A stretch of 64,000 nucleotides of DNA from Opitutia bacterium (GTDB taxonomy: Bacteria > Verrucomicrobiota > Verrucomicrobiia > Opitutales > Opitutaceae). The notes under the pieces are model-generated. The model had not been told where the DNA came from and ran no database searches. It saw only the letters and a program-made list of their open reading frames with translations. The stretch lies in contig JACRHT010000003.1 of NCBI GenBank assembly GCA_016217545.1, positions 62,001 through 126,000 of the forward strand, given 5' to 3'. The translations under genes were made by a program, and so were the position numbers. The first letter of the stretch is position 1. Each line of letters starts with the position of its first letter. This document shows, piece by piece, positions 1 to 8,860 of this stretch.

Positions 1-2
1 AA

Positions 3-248
3 AGCGCCCGCCGCTACCTCATGCTAAGTCGCGACGAGGCGAACGACGTCCGCGCTCACAATCACGCGCGCCAGATCGACGGCACCCAATTCTGGGCCGT
101 GATGACCATCGACGACGCGACCCGGGCCCGCTTCGTCCGCCGCCTCCTCGAATTCATCGGCTGCCACGACGAGACCATCGCGCAAGCCATCCGGGCCATC
201 GGCCTCGAACACGCGCAAAGCCACGGCTTCCGCCTGCTCGCCGGTTGA
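3..248 (+). CDS. SeqA C-terminal-domain-like protein (3' end only)
   Basis: Only the last ~81 codons are inside the window; the frame is open to the left edge, so the start is not visible and the Met at 21 is probably internal. The visible part has the layout of the SeqA DNA-binding domain: an RRYL segment, then ARQIDGTQFWAVMT, then RFVRRLLEFIG. In SeqA the equivalent is a PRxIPGTxYWVxTN segment followed by a helix. SeqA binds hemimethylated GATC and delays re-initiation of replication in gammaproteobacteria. The match is from memory of the family pattern, so the function here is tentative. A GTAG-headed palindrome follows the stop. Confidence 0.5.
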   Translation, partial: SARRYLMLSRDEANDVRAHNHARQIDGTQFWAVMTIDDATRARFVRRLLEFIGCHDETIAQAIRAIGLEHAQSHGFRLLAG

Positions 249-252
249 AGGA

Positions 253-275
253 GTAGGGCCGGTCTCCGACCGGCC
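253..275 (+). repeat. GTAG-headed REP-like palindrome, copy 1
   Basis: A GTAG tetranucleotide (253-256) is followed by a perfect 8-bp stem (257-264 with 268-275) and a 3-nt loop. The same geometry occurs at 11203 and, less perfectly, at 35732. There is no T-tract, so it does not look like an ordinary terminator. The rest of the 249-441 gap shows nothing I recognise. Confidence 0.6.
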
Positions 276-441
276 GATGCATCCACGCCTCCGACGTTGC
301 TCACAAGCAGGAGCGCGCCTATCGCTCGCGTCGCCGTCGCGTGACCTGTCTCTCGCGCCAAGACGGGTTCCGCGCAGCAGCCATACCGCACAACGCACTT
401 TGGATTTGTCGCGCGTCGCGCCGCCCGCTGGACTGCGCGCG

Positions 442-882
442 ATGTCCGACGACGCGCCCATTCAGCCCGAGAACAAGACGCGGAGTTTCCAGAACTTCTT
501 CCACTCCGTCCGCTACGCCGTCGAAGGATTCTGGGCCGCGCTGAAACACGAGCCGTCGTTCCGCGAGGACCTGCTTTTCGTCGTCTTCCTCACGCCGCTC
601 GCCGTCATCCTGCCCGTCAACGCCGTCTCGACCGCGGTGATGATCTTCTCGCTCTTCCTGATCGTCATCATGGAGCTCGTGAACTCCGCCATCGAGTGGA
701 CCATCGACGACATCTCGCTCGCCAAGCGGCCGTTCGCGAAACGCGCCAAGGACATGGGCAGCGCCGCCGTGTTTCTCGCCTACATCAATTGCTTTGTCGT
801 CTGGGGCGTCATCCTGTTCGCCAACTGGAATCGCATCGCGACGCTCGAGTTCCTGAAATGGCCGCCCAACTTCCTCCCGTAG
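442..882 (+). CDS. dgkA: Diacylglycerol kinase (DgkA family)
   Basis: A 146-residue small membrane kinase. DgkA phosphorylates diacylglycerol (or undecaprenol in some bacteria) in the inner membrane, recycling lipid by-products. The family signature ELVNSAIE followed by D lies near residue 75. It is flanked by hydrophobic segments (about 50-80 and 100-125), after a soluble N-terminal helix with the typical AxEG pattern (RYAVEGFWAAL). An upstream in-frame ATG at 277 would add 55 residues of atypical sequence and would read through the intergenic repeat region, so the ATG at 442 is preferred. The next gene starts inside its last 25 bases, which implies co-transcription. Confidence 0.88.
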   Translation: MSDDAPIQPENKTRSFQNFFHSVRYAVEGFWAALKHEPSFREDLLFVVFLTPLAVILPVNAVSTAVMIFSLFLIVIMELVNSAIEWTIDDISLAKRPFAKRAKDMGSAAVFLAYINCFVVWGVILFANWNRIATLEFLKWPPNFLP

Positions 883-1619
883 TCCTCGTCACCGGCGCCT
901 CGCGCGGCATCGGCCGCGGCATCGCGCAACACCTAGCCAAACACGACGCGCGCGTCGCGTTGCACTACGCCAGCAACGACACCGCCGCCCGCGACACGCT
1001 CGCCTCGCTCGCCGGCGACGGCCACGCGCTCTTCCGCGCCGACGTCGCCGACCCCGCCGCTTGCGAGCGACTCGTCGCCGACGTCATCGCCCACTTCGGC
1101 CGCCTCGACGTGCTGGTGAACAACGCCGGAGTCTACGAGGACGACTCGATCAAGACCGCCAGCTACGCCGAGTGGCAGCGCGTCTGGCGCCGCACCATCG
1201 ACACCAATCTCCTCGGCCCCGCCAACCTCACCTACCTCGCCGTGCAACACTTCCGCACGCGCGGTGGCGGACGGATCGTCAACATCACCTCACGCGCCGC
1301 CTTCCGCGGTGAGTTGACCGCCCAGAGCTACGCCGCCTCGAAAGCCGCGCTGAACATCACCGGCCAATCCCTCGCCCGCGCCCTCGGAGCCGACCACATT
1401 CACGTCTTCACCGTCGCGCCCGGCTGGATCGACACCGACATGGCTGTCGCCGCCCTCACCGGTCCCGGCGCCGCCGACGTGCTCGCGCAACACCCGCTCG
1501 GCCGCGTCGGCACCGCCGACGAAATGGGCGCCACCGTCGCCTGGCTCGCCCTCGACGCTCCCGCCAATCTCACCGGCTGCATCATCGACGCCAACGGCGC
1601 CTCCTACCTGCGCACCTGA
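858..1619 (+). CDS. Short-chain dehydrogenase/reductase (FabG-like)
   Basis: A 253-residue SDR oxidoreductase using NAD(P)H. Visible motifs are TGASRGIG near residue 12 (cofactor loop), NNAG near 90, a serine in the ITSRA segment followed by the catalytic SYAASK, and APGWIDTDM after the active site. The length is normal for classical SDRs such as 3-oxoacyl-ACP reductases. The start at 858 overlaps the end of dgkA; the longer frame from 696 is only dgkA read in another frame. Substrate is unknown. The preceding lipid gene is compatible with, but does not prove, a lipid role. Confidence 0.85.
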   Translation: MAAQLPPVVLVTGASRGIGRGIAQHLAKHDARVALHYASNDTAARDTLASLAGDGHALFRADVADPAACERLVADVIAHFGRLDVLVNNAGVYEDDSIKTASYAEWQRVWRRTIDTNLLGPANLTYLAVQHFRTRGGGRIVNITSRAAFRGELTAQSYAASKAALNITGQSLARALGADHIHVFTVAPGWIDTDMAVAALTGPGAADVLAQHPLGRVGTADEMGATVAWLALDAPANLTGCIIDANGASYLRT

Positions 1620-1626
1620 AGACGCC

Positions 1627-2247
1627 ATGGCCGCCAAGCGGATCCTCCTCGCCGACGATCACGTCCTTTTCAACCAGGCCCTCGCGGCCCAACTGGCGCA
1701 ATGGCTGCCGGGTTGTCGCTGCGAATTCGTCACCAGCCTTGCGGCGTTGCGGACGACAAAACTGACCGAGTTCGATCTCGCGATCGTGGATCTGAGTTTC
1801 GCCGACGGCGACGCGCTCGCGTGGCTCACCGCGCACGCCGCCGGCCGCGTCCTCATCGTCACCGCGGCGCAGGAGGAAGCGGTCATCCTGCACGCCGTCG
1901 CCCTCGAGGTTGACGGCGTCGCCCACAAGTCCGACGACATTTCCGTCCTGCGTCACGCCATCGATACCATCCTGAGCGGCGGCCACTATCTTTCGCCGCG
2001 GATCCGCGAGCTGCAGACCGCGATCAAACGCCGCCCGGACGCCCTGCACAAAATCCTGTCGCCGCGCGAGCTCGAGGTGCTCCGCCTCATCGGACGCGGC
2101 AACACGACCGACGAGATCGCCAGCACTCTCGGCATCCGGGCCAGCAGCGTTTCCGACCACAAGAAAAACCTCATGCAGAAGCTCGGCGCCGCGACGGCGA
2201 ACGATCTCCTGCGCTGCGCGATCGAGCGTGGCGTCGCCCGCGTCTGA
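1627..2247 (+). CDS. NarL/LuxR-type response regulator
   Basis: 206 residues: a receiver domain (about 1-120) with acidic residues D10/D11, the likely phospho-acceptor D55 (IVDLS) and a conserved Lys near 101, then a LuxR-type HTH (about 145-200, LSPRELEVLRLI ... NTTDEIASTLGI). It starts 7 bp after the SDR stop, so it may share that transcript. It converges on the hybrid histidine kinase, with only 3 bp between stop codons. The two could be cognate, but the kinase carries its own receiver and HPt-like domains, and the pairing is inference. Confidence 0.88.
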   Translation: MAAKRILLADDHVLFNQALAAQLAQWLPGCRCEFVTSLAALRTTKLTEFDLAIVDLSFADGDALAWLTAHAAGRVLIVTAAQEEAVILHAVALEVDGVAHKSDDISVLRHAIDTILSGGHYLSPRIRELQTAIKRRPDALHKILSPRELEVLRLIGRGNTTDEIASTLGIRASSVSDHKKNLMQKLGAATANDLLRCAIERGVARV

Positions 2248-2250
2248 ACG

Positions 2251-5200
2251 TCACGGGGTGGCCGCGCGGATCGCCGCCACCAGCCGCGCCACGAGTTTCC
2301 CTGCCACCGCGCGCAGTCCCTCCGTCGCGGACGCGTCGTTCGCCCGCAACGCCGCCTCGAGCAGTGCGAGTTGTTCCGCGAGTTCCTTCGCCCGCACCAC
2401 CAGCACGCGCGCGCGCAACGCGTGCACCGCTCGCGGCGCATCGCCGCCCGCCGCGGCGCCGCTGACTTCACGCCAGGCGCGTTCGACGTCGTCCGCGAAC
2501 TGCCGCCGCACCGCGGAAGGCTCGCCCAATCCATCCAGCAGCGACAAGTCGAACTCCGCGTGCTCGGGCTCGAATGGTTCGGCCTCCGCGGCAATCCCCT
2601 CGCCCCACCCCGCCACGTGGCGGCGCAACGCCGAATCCAGCGCCGCCGCGCTCACCGGCTTGGTTACGAATTCCACGATGCCCGCCCGGCTCCCGAGCGC
2701 GCGCTTCTCGTCCGTCGAATAGGCGGTGACGGCGAGGATCGGCGGCGCGCCGGCGCCCCGCACCTCGCGCACGATTTCCGCCACGCGCAATCCGTCGAGC
2801 GTGGGCATCGAAAAATCGGTGAGCACGGCCGCGTATTCTCCCTCCTGCAATGCTCGCCGCAGCTCCGGCTCGTCCTGCGCCCAATCGAGCCGGCACCCCA
2901 TGCGGCCCACGAGGTGGCCGAGCACCAGCCGGTTGTAGACCTCGTCCTCCAACGCGAGGAGCCGCAACGGGCCCGCGGCGCGGGTCGGCCCCCCTTCGGC
3001 TTCCGGGGCGCTCGCGGTCGGCAACTCCAGGGAAAGAGCGAAAACGATGCGCCCGTCCTCCCAGCGCCCGGTCAACGCGCCGCCCATCGCCGTCGCCAGG
3101 CGCCGCGAGATATGCAGGCCCAAGCCGAGGCCCGGCGCCCGCCGCCGCCGCGCGTCCTCCCCGCGATGATACTCGGCAAAAAAACCCTCGATCTCGGCCG
3201 CGCTGAACTGCGGGCCCGCATTGGCCACCTCGAGCCGCACGGCGCAGCGACCTTCGTCGACCCGCCGCGTCACGGTCACTTCCACGCCGCGCGGCTGGCC
3301 GTGTTTCAGTCCGTTGCTCACGAGATTCATCACGATCTGGCGCAGCTTCGGGCCGTCGCCCCGCAACCAGCACTCCTCGACCCGCATCCCGCGCACGTCC
3401 CGCAACTCGGGATCCTGCGCGCGACACGCCGCTTCGATCGTCGTCGCCAGCTCGAACGGCTCGTCGGCCACCGCCAGCTCACCACGCTCGATGCGCGACC
3501 AGTCCATCACGTCGTCCAACATGCTGCGCAACTGCTGGGCGCAACTCTGCAGCGTCGCCGTCAGCGAGCGCGCCCGGGGCGTCGGCGCTTCCGCATGCAA
3601 CATTTCGCACAGCCCCACGACGCCATTGAGCGGGTTGCGGATCTCATGACTCATCGCCGAGATGAAATACTCGCGCGCCCGCTTGGCCTCGACGAGTTCC
3701 GCCGTGCGTTCCTCCACCCGGCGCTCCAATTCCTGCGCCCGCCGCCGCAGCACTCCTGTGCGCCAACGATAGCCCCACCAGAGTCCGCCCACGGTCAGCA
3801 CGCCATAGCCTCCGAGCGCCCACCCGGTGAAATACCACGGGTAAGGGCGATAGAGCCGCAGGGTGCGATCCTCCGCGAAGCCGACGTAGTCGCGATGCAG
3901 CTTCAGCGTGGACTCGCCGTAGGGCAGACGCGGCAGCGAGATCGTCCGCCCCTTGCCAAGATCCACCTTCTCCTCGCCATTGAACTCGTAAGCGTAGCGC
4001 GGGGTGTTCTCCCCGGGCAGGACGCGACTCGGAAAACTCAGCTCAAAGTCCCCCACCGCCGCCGGCAGTTCCCACCGCCCGCCGCTGTCGCGCGCGTTGC
4101 AGATAAACTCCATCGTGCCGATCTCGATCGGTTGCAGTTGCCCGAGCCGCACCACGCCTCGCGGCGTGGCGACATACAGCCGTCCCTGCCACGATTGCAG
4201 CGGGCCCACGCCGAGATCCCGCAACGGCACCCGCAAGGGCTCCCAGCGCGGGGTAACATAGCCGATCTCGCCCGCTGCATCTGCACCATGATCGAGTGCC
4301 ACCACGATCCGCCCCTCGTGCTGAGTCACGCCGACGATTACGCCCGACGGCGCTTGCGCCACCCGTCGTCCCTGCTCGTCGAAAATCTCGTTCTTCGCGT
4401 TGGAAATCCACGCGGCCCCGAAATCCGACCAAACAAAACACGTCTCTGCCAGCAGGTGTGCTCGTTCGACCAATTGATCGTCGATTAGCGTCACGCCGTC
4501 CGTGCCCCCGAGCAGCCAGCGGCCATCGCCGCAGCGGGCATAGCCATACATGAAAGTCCTGTAGTCCCGTCTGGCCGTGATGTCTCCCTCTGGGCTGACT
4601 CGTTTGAGGCCCCTCTCTTCAACCGCGAGAATAGCACCGTCTGGCAATGGGTGGGATCCGTAGAATCTCGTGCCCACCACCCGGGTCACCTTGCCCCCCT
4701 CGGCAAAGAATCCGTCGCCCCCATATACTTCCCGCCTCCCATCATACCCGTAGCACATCGCAAGACCGGCGTCGGCTAACGATGCTCCCTCGACTACAGC
4801 CAGACCTGACCCGGCACTCAGCAGGAGTCGATTGTCAGCACCCTGCACAAAAGAGGCCATTTGGATTGTCTTGGGCATTATGGCCAGCCGCGCCGGATCG
4901 TGCAGATAAACGAGCGTCTGAGCCGGATCGGTCGCATATATTCTATCTCCGGTTTGGGTGCGCACGTTTACGCCTGCTAGCTGGGCCACCTTCTGCCGCG
5001 TGCGGCGCGACCAGACGTGGAGGCCATTCTGATTGGATGTCACCCAGACGTGCTCCGCCGTCACCGCCAACCCTGTCACCATCGGCGGCATCGGCGACTC
5101 CTCGACGAGATAGGCGCCGGTCTCGTAGCAAAATACCCCGCGACTGTTCAGACCGAAGTTCAGCCCCCAAAATTCGGTCGTATAACTCGCAGACTCCAAA

Positions 5201-5853
5201 TGCACCCCGACCTTCTCCGGGGCCACCGACTCGAACCCGCCGTCCTGCCATCGCCAGCAGCCGGTTTTCGAGACCAGGAGCGGCACCTCGCCCAGCTCGA
5301 TCAGCATCGCTCCATTCATCGCATCATCCAATCGCCGTGGTGCTGCGTCTCCATCGCGCCAAACATATCCGAGATAGCCAGTGGTTCCAGCTGCCGCTGC
5401 CGCCCACCACGCCCCCGGCAGCCGATACACCTTTCTCACATATCCCGTGACCGCTCCAATCTCCCACTTTCCCTGCCTCAAGCGCGCCAGACAATCGACG
5501 CCGCCTGCGCAGTATTCTCCCTCGGTCGCCGCCGCTGCCAGAAGCCACTGAACCCCCGCCGGGCAGGGTATGCGCCGCCAGCCCGCTGCGGTTTCCTCCA
5601 ACAAACCATATCCTTCACAGGCTAGGAGCAGCCCACGCGGGCCTTTCGCGATCGTCCAGATATAGGGAATCCCGGTGGGAAATCCTTCGACCCGACTGAG
5701 CAGTGGCTGAAATCGACCCGGCGTCAGCTCGCCCACCGGCGGCGTCTCCGCGCCGGACGCACTCAAGCAAAATAACCCCACCAAAATTCGGGCCGCCCCC
5801 GCAAACCGGCGGTAAGTCCGATTGTGCTTCGGTCCGGTAAGGTGCGCTTGCAT
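2251..5853 (-). CDS. Hybrid sensor histidine kinase with periplasmic propeller, receiver and HPt-like domains
   Basis: About 1200 residues. A signal-peptide-like N-terminus is followed by ~600 residues of sensor region resembling two-component-regulator beta-propellers and a Y_Y_Y-type domain. One membrane helix lies near residue 675. Next come HisKA with HEIRNPLNG (His near 737), an HATPase domain, a receiver with TDFSMPT (Asp near 1011) and a C-terminal helical domain with VHALRAR near 1143, which resembles a degenerate HPt site. Such HTCS-like kinases sense ligands outside the membrane. The ATG at 5853 is chosen because it directly precedes the signal peptide; the open frame continues upstream only as a shadow of the divergent gene. 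No clear ribosome-binding site is visible. Confidence 0.85.
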   Translation of the reverse strand: MQAHLTGPKHNRTYRRFAGAARILVGLFCLSASGAETPPVGELTPGRFQPLLSRVEGFPTGIPYIWTIAKGPRGLLLACEGYGLLEETAAGWRRIPCPAGVQWLLAAAATEGEYCAGGVDCLARLRQGKWEIGAVTGYVRKVYRLPGAWWAAAAAGTTGYLGYVWRDGDAAPRRLDDAMNGAMLIELGEVPLLVSKTGCWRWQDGGFESVAPEKVGVHLESASYTTEFWGLNFGLNSRGVFCYETGAYLVEESPMPPMVTGLAVTAEHVWVTSNQNGLHVWSRRTRQKVAQLAGVNVRTQTGDRIYATDPAQTLVYLHDPARLAIMPKTIQMASFVQGADNRLLLSAGSGLAVVEGASLADAGLAMCYGYDGRREVYGGDGFFAEGGKVTRVVGTRFYGSHPLPDGAILAVEERGLKRVSPEGDITARRDYRTFMYGYARCGDGRWLLGGTDGVTLIDDQLVERAHLLAETCFVWSDFGAAWISNAKNEIFDEQGRRVAQAPSGVIVGVTQHEGRIVVALDHGADAAGEIGYVTPRWEPLRVPLRDLGVGPLQSWQGRLYVATPRGVVRLGQLQPIEIGTMEFICNARDSGGRWELPAAVGDFELSFPSRVLPGENTPRYAYEFNGEEKVDLGKGRTISLPRLPYGESTLKLHRDYVGFAEDRTLRLYRPYPWYFTGWALGGYGVLTVGGLWWGYRWRTGVLRRRAQELERRVEERTAELVEAKRAREYFISAMSHEIRNPLNGVVGLCEMLHAEAPTPRARSLTATLQSCAQQLRSMLDDVMDWSRIERGELAVADEPFELATTIEAACRAQDPELRDVRGMRVEECWLRGDGPKLRQIVMNLVSNGLKHGQPRGVEVTVTRRVDEGRCAVRLEVANAGPQFSAAEIEGFFAEYHRGEDARRRRAPGLGLGLHISRRLATAMGGALTGRWEDGRIVFALSLELPTASAPEAEGGPTRAAGPLRLLALEDEVYNRLVLGHLVGRMGCRLDWAQDEPELRRALQEGEYAAVLTDFSMPTLDGLRVAEIVREVRGAGAPPILAVTAYSTDEKRALGSRAGIVEFVTKPVSAAALDSALRRHVAGWGEGIAAEAEPFEPEHAEFDLSLLDGLGEPSAVRRQFADDVERAWREVSGAAAGGDAPRAVHALRARVLVVRAKELAEQLALLEAALRANDASATEGLRAVAGKLVARLVAAIRAATP

Positions 5854-5859
5854 CGCGGC

Positions 5860-8010
5860 ATGGACTATCTCGCCTCGCGCGTCCGGCAACTCCTTTGCCC
5901 CGTCGTTTTTTGCTGTTCTCTGACTCTCGCTCCCGCGCAGACGTGGACCGGCGCCGTCAGCTCCGACTGGAGCAATCCCAACAACTGGAGCCCCGCATCC
6001 GTGCCGACCAGTTCGAACGGCATCACGATCAACAGCAATGGCACCCATGCGCCCGTCGTCGGCACCGCCAACGCCGCCACCTTCAATCTCTACCTGGGCA
6101 ACTCGGCGAACAGCACCGTGTCGCTCACCGTGCAAGACGGCTTCCAACTCAGCAGCGGCTACACCCAGATCGGCAGCGCCTCCTCCGCCAACGTCACCGT
6201 CAATATCAGCGGCTCGGGCTCGCAGTTGTCCGCCGCCGCCCTCTACGCCTCCTATTCCGGCACCGGAGCGCTCAACATCACCGGAGGCGGCAAAGTCACC
6301 AGCTCCTCCGGTATCGTCGGCTATAACGGCGGCTCCCACGGCACGGTGACCGTCGACGGCACGGGCTCACAATGGATCGACTCCGGCAGCTTGGACGTCG
6401 GCGGCAGCAGCTACTTTCTCGATCCGACCACGGGCACCGGCTCGCTCACTATTTCGAACGGCGGCAAGGTCACCAACACCACCGCTTCCCTCGGCTACCT
6501 CTCCGGCGCGTCCGGCACCGCCACCGTGACCGGCACCGGCTCGCAATGGCTCTCCAGCGGACGGCTCTACGTCGGCAACAGCGGCAAGGGCTCGCTCACG
6601 ATCGCCGCCGGCGGCGCCGTCACGAGCGCCGGCGCGAACATCACCGGCTCCGGCAACGCGCAGAATCAAAGCTCCGTCGCCCTGAGCGGCAGTGGCTCGT
6701 CATGGACCAACAGCGGCACGCTCTCGCTTTCCGGGTCCGGGAGCGGCGCCTATGTCGCCCTCGATCTCGGCACCGGAGCGACCCTGCAAAGCACCGGCCT
6801 CACCACGCTCGCCAACGCCGTCGTCACCCAATCGGGCGGCACCTTCACCGCCACCGGCGGAATCAAGTTCAACACCGGCACGAACACCTACCACCTGCAG
6901 GGCGGCACGCTTCAGATCGGCGGCACCAACGGCATCCAAACCGGCGCGGGCAGCTACACCTTCGACCTCGCCGGCGGAACGATTCAAGTCACCGGCAGCG
7001 CGTTGACCACCGCCGCCCACGGTATCCTCGCCGCCGCCACCACGACCACCTTGGACACGAACAGCCTCGGCGCCACCTGGTCCGGCAATCTGTCGGGCTC
7101 CGGCGCGTTGACCAAATCCGGCAGCGGCACGCTCACCCTTTCGGGCAACAACTCCTACACGGGCGCCACGAGCCTCACCACCGGCACTCTCGCGCTCGGC
7201 TCCGACACCGCGCTGTCTTCCGGGTCCGCCCTGAGCCTCGGCAACGGCACCACGCTCGCAGTCGGCACCGCCCACGTCGAGGCCGGGTCGCTCTCCGGTT
7301 CGGGCGCCGTCACCTTCAACGGCGGCTCGCTCGCCGTCGGCGTGACCAACGCCGACACCACCTTCGCCGGCTCGCTCTCCGGCGTCGGCGGTCTCACGAA
7401 AGTCGGCAACGGCACGCTCACGCTGACCGGCACGGGCGGCGCCACCACCACGCTTGCCGGCAGCGGCAAGCTAGTCCTCGCCAACGTCGGCGGCCAGTCC
7501 GCCATCGGCAGCAGCTACCTGATCATCGGCACGGGCGCGACGCTCGCCGGCAGCGGCCTGGTCGGCGCATCCTCCAACACCATCCAAGGCGTGCTCGCGC
7601 CCGGCGATGCCGCCATCGGCACGCTTACTTTCACGCACGCCCTCACGCTCGAAAACACCAGCACGCTCCAACTGGGCCTCGGCAGCGCCTCGAGCTACGA
7701 CCAGCTGGTCATCGGCGACACGTTCACCGCCGCCGGCACACTGAGCGTGGAACTGCTCAACAGCTACACACCCACTGCAGGCGCGACGTTTCAGCTCTTC
7801 GACCTCGCCAACCCCATCGCCGGCACCTTCGCCACGCTCGACCTCGCGCCGCTCTCGTCCGGTCTGACGTGGGACACCTCCGCGCTCTACAGCGCCGGCA
7901 CGCTCGCGGTCGCGGCCACCGCCGTGCCCGAGCCATCCACTTTTGCCGTCACACTCGGCGTGCTGGGATTGCTGGCCGCCCTCCGTCGCCGCCTGTCGAT
8001 CCAGCCCTGA
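5860..8010 (+). CDS. PEP-CTERM beta-repeat surface protein (autotransporter-type repeats)
   Basis: About 716 residues from the ATG at 5860; an in-frame ATG at 5824 would add 12. It has a signal peptide ending APAQ, then long Gly/Ser/Thr/Asn-rich beta repeats. Around residues 405-450 and again near 515 are units of the autotransporter-associated beta-strand (PATR) type, such as GSGTLTLSGNNSYTGAT. The C-terminus is a PEP-CTERM signal: VPEPST, a hydrophobic stretch, then an RRR cluster. It is likely exported, processed by an exosortase and attached to the surface or matrix. No translocator barrel is present. The start lies only 6 bp from the divergent kinase start. Confidence 0.85.
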   Translation: MDYLASRVRQLLCPVVFCCSLTLAPAQTWTGAVSSDWSNPNNWSPASVPTSSNGITINSNGTHAPVVGTANAATFNLYLGNSANSTVSLTVQDGFQLSSGYTQIGSASSANVTVNISGSGSQLSAAALYASYSGTGALNITGGGKVTSSSGIVGYNGGSHGTVTVDGTGSQWIDSGSLDVGGSSYFLDPTTGTGSLTISNGGKVTNTTASLGYLSGASGTATVTGTGSQWLSSGRLYVGNSGKGSLTIAAGGAVTSAGANITGSGNAQNQSSVALSGSGSSWTNSGTLSLSGSGSGAYVALDLGTGATLQSTGLTTLANAVVTQSGGTFTATGGIKFNTGTNTYHLQGGTLQIGGTNGIQTGAGSYTFDLAGGTIQVTGSALTTAAHGILAAATTTTLDTNSLGATWSGNLSGSGALTKSGSGTLTLSGNNSYTGATSLTTGTLALGSDTALSSGSALSLGNGTTLAVGTAHVEAGSLSGSGAVTFNGGSLAVGVTNADTTFAGSLSGVGGLTKVGNGTLTLTGTGGATTTLAGSGKLVLANVGGQSAIGSSYLIIGTGATLAGSGLVGASSNTIQGVLAPGDAAIGTLTFTHALTLENTSTLQLGLGSASSYDQLVIGDTFTAAGTLSVELLNSYTPTAGATFQLFDLANPIAGTFATLDLAPLSSGLTWDTSALYSAGTLAVAATAVPEPSTFAVTLGVLGLLAALRRRLSIQP

Positions 8011-8022
8011 CACCCTTCCCCC

Positions 8023-8841
8023 ATGAAACTCCGCCTCCTTCTCGCCACTGCAATCACCGCCCTCTGCGGCACATCGCTCGTCGCCGCCTCCCTCGACCGC
8101 GCGCAGGTTACCGACGCACTCAAGCGCGGCACTCTCGGCAAAATTCCCGCGCATCTCGTCGTCACCGACGCGACGTTCACGGAGACCTCGCGCGTCGACT
8201 CCGCCGTCACCTTGAAAGGCGAGGCGATCTTCGCCGCGACCGAAGACTCCTTTGTCGGCGTGCGCCGTCTCGGAGTGCAGCGCCCTTCCGGTGAGTTGAA
8301 CGCGACCGTCATTCGCCGCGTCCACTCGGCCGGGGAAAAATTCTCCGCGCCCTTCCAAGCCGTGGTGTCCGTGAGCGACCCGGCCCCGTCCATCGCCCCG
8401 CAACTCACCGTGAGCGAACACGGCCAAACGCGCGCCACCTTCAAAGCCGCCGTCGCCGAGGGCAGCGCCGAACACCAAAAGCTGCTCGCGCTCAATGACG
8501 CCTTCGCGACCGCGGACGAGCGCTACCAACGCGTGAAGGAAAAGTGGACCACCCTGCAGCAAATCCGCTCCTGGCTCGGCAGCTACGATGCCTTCGTGGC
8601 GACGGATTGGGGCGTCATCAAGCAACGCCTCATCCGCGGACTCGACAGCCGCGACCTCGGCGTCGCCTACGAGAAGCAAGTCGCACCAGCGAAAAAATTC
8701 TCCAGCCGCCAGGCCCAGCACGCCGCCTTCATCCAACTCGTGAAGCCCGTCTTCGATCCCGAATACGCCCGCATCCAGACCATCGCCGAGCCACGCGAAG
8801 CCGCCGCGCGCGCCTACATCGATTTTCTCGAAAAACTCTGA
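8023..8841 (+). CDS. Exported protein of unknown function
   Basis: 272 residues. It has a clear signal peptide (MKLRLLLATAITALCG ... VAA), about 120 residues of probable beta-rich sequence, then a mostly helical charged C-terminal half from about residue 150. I do not recognise a family. It begins 12 bp after the PEP-CTERM gene and may be co-transcribed with it; it converges on the LptF/LptG-type permease. A periplasmic or secreted location is inferred from the signal peptide only. Confidence 0.7.
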   Translation: MKLRLLLATAITALCGTSLVAASLDRAQVTDALKRGTLGKIPAHLVVTDATFTETSRVDSAVTLKGEAIFAATEDSFVGVRRLGVQRPSGELNATVIRRVHSAGEKFSAPFQAVVSVSDPAPSIAPQLTVSEHGQTRATFKAAVAEGSAEHQKLLALNDAFATADERYQRVKEKWTTLQQIRSWLGSYDAFVATDWGVIKQRLIRGLDSRDLGVAYEKQVAPAKKFSSRQAQHAAFIQLVKPVFDPEYARIQTIAEPREAAARAYIDFLEKL

Positions 8842-8860
8842 CGCCCCGTCGCCGCTGCCT

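Noticed and set aside
2371-4488. 705-codon open frame on the plus strand
   Set aside because: Antisense of the hybrid kinase, which has clear domains.
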